Assembly: GCF_965230735.1 (NCBI RefSeq)
Contig: NZ_OZ246016.1
Location: forward strand, 2,170,001 to 2,234,000
Reading direction: 5' to 3'
Source: Motiliproteus sp965230735
GTDB taxonomy: Bacteria; Pseudomonadota; Gammaproteobacteria; Pseudomonadales; Balneatricaceae
Length of the DNA: 64,000 nucleotides
The notes under the pieces are model-generated. The model worked only from the letters and a program-made list of their open reading frames with translations, was not told the origin of the DNA and did no database searches. The position numbers and the translations under genes are program-made. Positions within the stretch are counted from its first letter, which is position 1. Every line of letters starts with the position of its first letter. This document shows, in pieces, positions 61,879-64,000 of this stretch.

Positions 61879-62910
61879 ATGAGTGATCCGACCAATAGCC
61901 GCAAGACCGAACATATCCGGGCAATAGAGAAGGATGTTGGTGTTGATCGTAATCGTCACCACTTTGATGACATCCGTCTGCGCCATCGCGCGTTACCGCA
62001 GTTAGATCTGAGCCAGGTCGATCCGAGCTGCGAGTTTCTCGGTAAAAAACTCAGCTTCCCGCTTCTGATCTCGTCGATGACCGGCGGCGATCACGAACAG
62101 CTGCGAACGATCAACCGTAACCTGGCCATCGCCGCCGAGCGCTGTGGCGTTGCGATGGCGGTTGGCTCCCAACGGGTGATGTTCAGCCATCCCGGTGCCA
62201 AAGCCAGCTTTGAGTTGCGCCAATATGCGCCGACGACCTTGCTGATGGGCAACCTGGGGGCGGTACAGCTCAATTACGGTTTCGGAATCGAGCAGGCTAG
62301 GAAAGCGGTCGAAGTTCTTCAGGCCGATGCGTTGTTTCTTCACCTCAATCCGTTGCAGGAAGCGGTACAGCCCGAAGGTGACACCGATTTTTCCGGATTG
62401 GATCTGAAGCTTAAGGCCCTGGTTGAGGCGCTTGATCAGCCGGTGATCTTAAAAGAGGTCGGCGCGGGCCTGGCGCCTGAAGATATCGCGCTGGGCCTGG
62501 ATTTCGGTGTGCAGTTGTTTGACCTGGCCGGCAGCGGCGGCACCTCCTGGAGCCGTATCGAACACCATCGTTGCCGCCCCGATGGCGAGCGTTCGCTCGG
62601 GCTGCTGTTCCAGGATTGGGGCATTCCGACCCCGACCGCACTCCGCTTGGCTAGACCTTATATGCATCAGGCACAATTTATTGCCAGCGGCGGCCTCAGA
62701 TCGGGTATCGACATGGTGAAATCTGTTATACTCGGCGGCTCGCTTTGTGGCATGGCGGCACCTTTCTTAAAGCCGGCCATGGAATCGCCCGAAGCGGTAA
62801 TGACAACGATTGAACACATTAAGCGTGAATTTATAACAGCGATGTTCCTGCTCGGTGCGGCCGATCTGGAACAGCTGCGGTTGAACGATGCGCTACTGTT
62901 GGACGAATAG
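61879..62910 (+). CDS. fni: Type 2 isopentenyl-diphosphate delta-isomerase
   Basis: The FMN-dependent isomerase interconverting isopentenyl and dimethylallyl diphosphate. 343 residues, TIM barrel. Family motifs: RKTEHIRAIEKDVGVDRNRH (with DDIRLRHRALP after), SSMTGGD, VGSQRVMF, HLNPLQEAVQPEGDTDF (substrate-binding HLN and QE residues), KEVGAGLAPED, DLAGSGGTSW and SGGLRSGIDMVKSVILG (FMN phosphate). It is unrelated to the type 1 Idi of E. coli. It starts about 42 bp after mvaA and is followed by mvaS by 14 bp. Confidence 0.96.
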   Translation: MSDPTNSRKTEHIRAIEKDVGVDRNRHHFDDIRLRHRALPQLDLSQVDPSCEFLGKKLSFPLLISSMTGGDHEQLRTINRNLAIAAERCGVAMAVGSQRVMFSHPGAKASFELRQYAPTTLLMGNLGAVQLNYGFGIEQARKAVEVLQADALFLHLNPLQEAVQPEGDTDFSGLDLKLKALVEALDQPVILKEVGAGLAPEDIALGLDFGVQLFDLAGSGGTSWSRIEHHRCRPDGERSLGLLFQDWGIPTPTALRLARPYMHQAQFIASGGLRSGIDMVKSVILGGSLCGMAAPFLKPAMESPEAVMTTIEHIKREFITAMFLLGAADLEQLRLNDALLLDE

Positions 62911-62924
62911 GATTTTCTTAGAGC

Positions 62925-64000
62925 ATGTCTGTCGGTATTGATGATATCAGCTTTTATACGTCGAATTTTTACCTTGATCTCAAGAGCTTAGCAGACGTAC
63001 AAAATATCGATGCCGAGAAGTACTACCAGGGAATCGGCCAGGAAAAAATGGGCATCGTTGGTGCCGATGAAGATGTCGTGACCATGGCGGCGGCGGCAGC
63101 GCTACCGTTGCTGGAGCGTTGCGATCGCGCTGACATCGATACCCTGATGTTCGCCACCGAGACCGGTGTGGATCAGTCCAAGGCGGCCGGTGTGTTTGTT
63201 CACGGCTTACTGGATCTGCCCAATCGCTGTCGGGTTGTCGAGCTTAAGCAGGCCTGTTACTCCGCCACTGCGGCGATCCAGATGGCTTGTGCCATCGTGG
63301 CCCGTGATCCAAAACGCAAAGTGCTGGTGCTGGCCTCCGATATCGCCCGCTATGACCTGGCCTCTTCCGGGGAGGCGACCCAGGGCTGTGGTGCCGTTGC
63401 GGTATTGATCGGCTCGAACCCGAAACTGGTTGAGATCGCCCCCGAATCGGGCCGCTATACCGAAGATGTGATGGATTTCTGGCGACCCAATTACCGCTCT
63501 ACCGCGCTGGTGGACGGTAAGTACTCCACCAAAATCTACCTGACGGCGCTGAAGCAGGCCTACAGTGACTATCTGGAACAGGGCGGCGCCGAGTTCGAAC
63601 AGCTCGACTACCTCTGCTATCACCTGCCGTTCAGCCGTATGGCCGAGAAGGCCCAGACCCAGCTGTCACGCTTCACCCATAGCGAGCGAAGCAAGGCTGC
63701 GCTGGATGCGATGGTGATGCCGACGCTGAATTACAACCGCATCATTGGCAACAGCTACACCGCGTCGATCTATATCGGTCTGGCGTCGCTGCTGGATAAT
63801 CCGGAACTGGAGTTAAGCGGTCAGCGGGTCGGTTTCTTCAGCTACGGCTCCGGCTGCGTATCGGAGTTTTTCAGCGGAACAGTTGTCCCCGGCTATCGTG
63901 ACTACCTGCATACCGACAAGCACCAGGCCATGTTGCAGGCGCGGACCGAGTTGAGCTACACCGAATACCTCAAGTTCTACAATTTCGAATGTCCGGCCGA
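62925..64000 (+). CDS. mvaS: Hydroxymethylglutaryl-CoA synthase (3' truncated by window edge)
   Basis: Condenses acetoacetyl-CoA and acetyl-CoA to HMG-CoA. 358 codons are visible and the frame is still open at the end of the window, so the C-terminus is missing. It starts MSVGIDDISFYTSNFYLDL. The nucleophilic Cys111 is in ELKQACYSATAAIQMA, the general base Glu79 in FATETGVDQSK, and the catalytic His in YHLPFSRMAEKAQ. These positions match the known bacterial enzyme. It overlaps no gene and continues the mvaA-fni operon; kinase and decarboxylase genes are expected to follow. Confidence 0.95.
   Translation, partial: MSVGIDDISFYTSNFYLDLKSLADVQNIDAEKYYQGIGQEKMGIVGADEDVVTMAAAAALPLLERCDRADIDTLMFATETGVDQSKAAGVFVHGLLDLPNRCRVVELKQACYSATAAIQMACAIVARDPKRKVLVLASDIARYDLASSGEATQGCGAVAVLIGSNPKLVEIAPESGRYTEDVMDFWRPNYRSTALVDGKYSTKIYLTALKQAYSDYLEQGGAEFEQLDYLCYHLPFSRMAEKAQTQLSRFTHSERSKAALDAMVMPTLNYNRIIGNSYTASIYIGLASLLDNPELELSGQRVGFFSYGSGCVSEFFSGTVVPGYRDYLHTDKHQAMLQARTELSYTEYLKFYNFECPA

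Overview
The window is dense chromosomal DNA from a moderately GC-rich Gammaproteobacterium. Gene order (pepA-holC/lptF-lptG, rnt-pyrC-motY-argG, argD-argF, grxD-peroxiredoxin) and content (LiuR-regulated leucine catabolism, phasin, MotY, several c-di-GMP proteins, DUF1302/DUF1329 envelope proteins) fit a free-living, probably marine Oceanospirillales/Pseudomonadales-like bacterium. The genus is not identifiable from sequence alone. About 60 protein genes are called. I saw no rRNA, tRNA, CRISPR array, transposase or integrase.

Layout. 1-11.5 kb: mixed housekeeping and accessory genes: the end of a GGDEF-EAL protein, glyoxalase I, phasin, flavodoxin B with diacylglycerol kinase, an MlaC-like protein, YceI, DUF924, a DHH phosphoesterase, a glutathione transferase with a Cys-rich tail next to SigZ, a VOC protein divergent from a LysR regulator, an ABC1/UbiB-like kinase and a TetR-like regulator. 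11.65-12.75 kb: two adjacent copies of a ~500 bp non-coding element whose ends are inverted copies of each other. 12.8-13.6 kb: one AT-rich gene for a two-helix membrane protein resembling the N-terminal module of putative abortive-infection proteins. 13.7-23.4 kb: valS, holC, pepA and the divergent lptFG pair, with three small genes inserted between holC and valS.

23.5-33.8 kb: a PAS-GGDEF diguanylate cyclase, the leucine/isovalerate catabolic operon liuBCDE with regulator LiuR and two operator-like palindromes (liuA is absent), an HD-GYP protein and an AraC regulator. 33.9-43.2 kb: two divergent transcription units, DUF1302-DUF1329 and YCF48-RND-acyl-CoA dehydrogenase, which look like an envelope-spanning system for a hydrophobic substrate. 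44.8-47.1 kb: a tightly coupled four-gene unit (DUF1538, DUF1538, P-II-like, CBS) that reads as a split membrane transporter with two small regulatory subunits; I regard it as the best candidate for an undescribed system here.

47.1-60.5 kb: biosynthesis and stress genes (class II DAHP synthase, MetR, ArgF, ArgD, GrxD, 2-Cys peroxiredoxin, RNase T, dihydroorotase, MotY, ArgG) and two response-regulator-type proteins, one with a receiver that cannot be phosphorylated in the usual way. 60.8-64 kb: the start of a mevalonate-pathway operon (HMG-CoA reductase, type 2 IPP isomerase, HMG-CoA synthase cut by the window edge), unusual in a class that normally uses the MEP route. The liu operon makes acetyl-CoA and acetoacetate from leucine through HMG-CoA, while the mevalonate operon uses HMG-CoA for isoprenoids, so the two loci meet at one metabolite.
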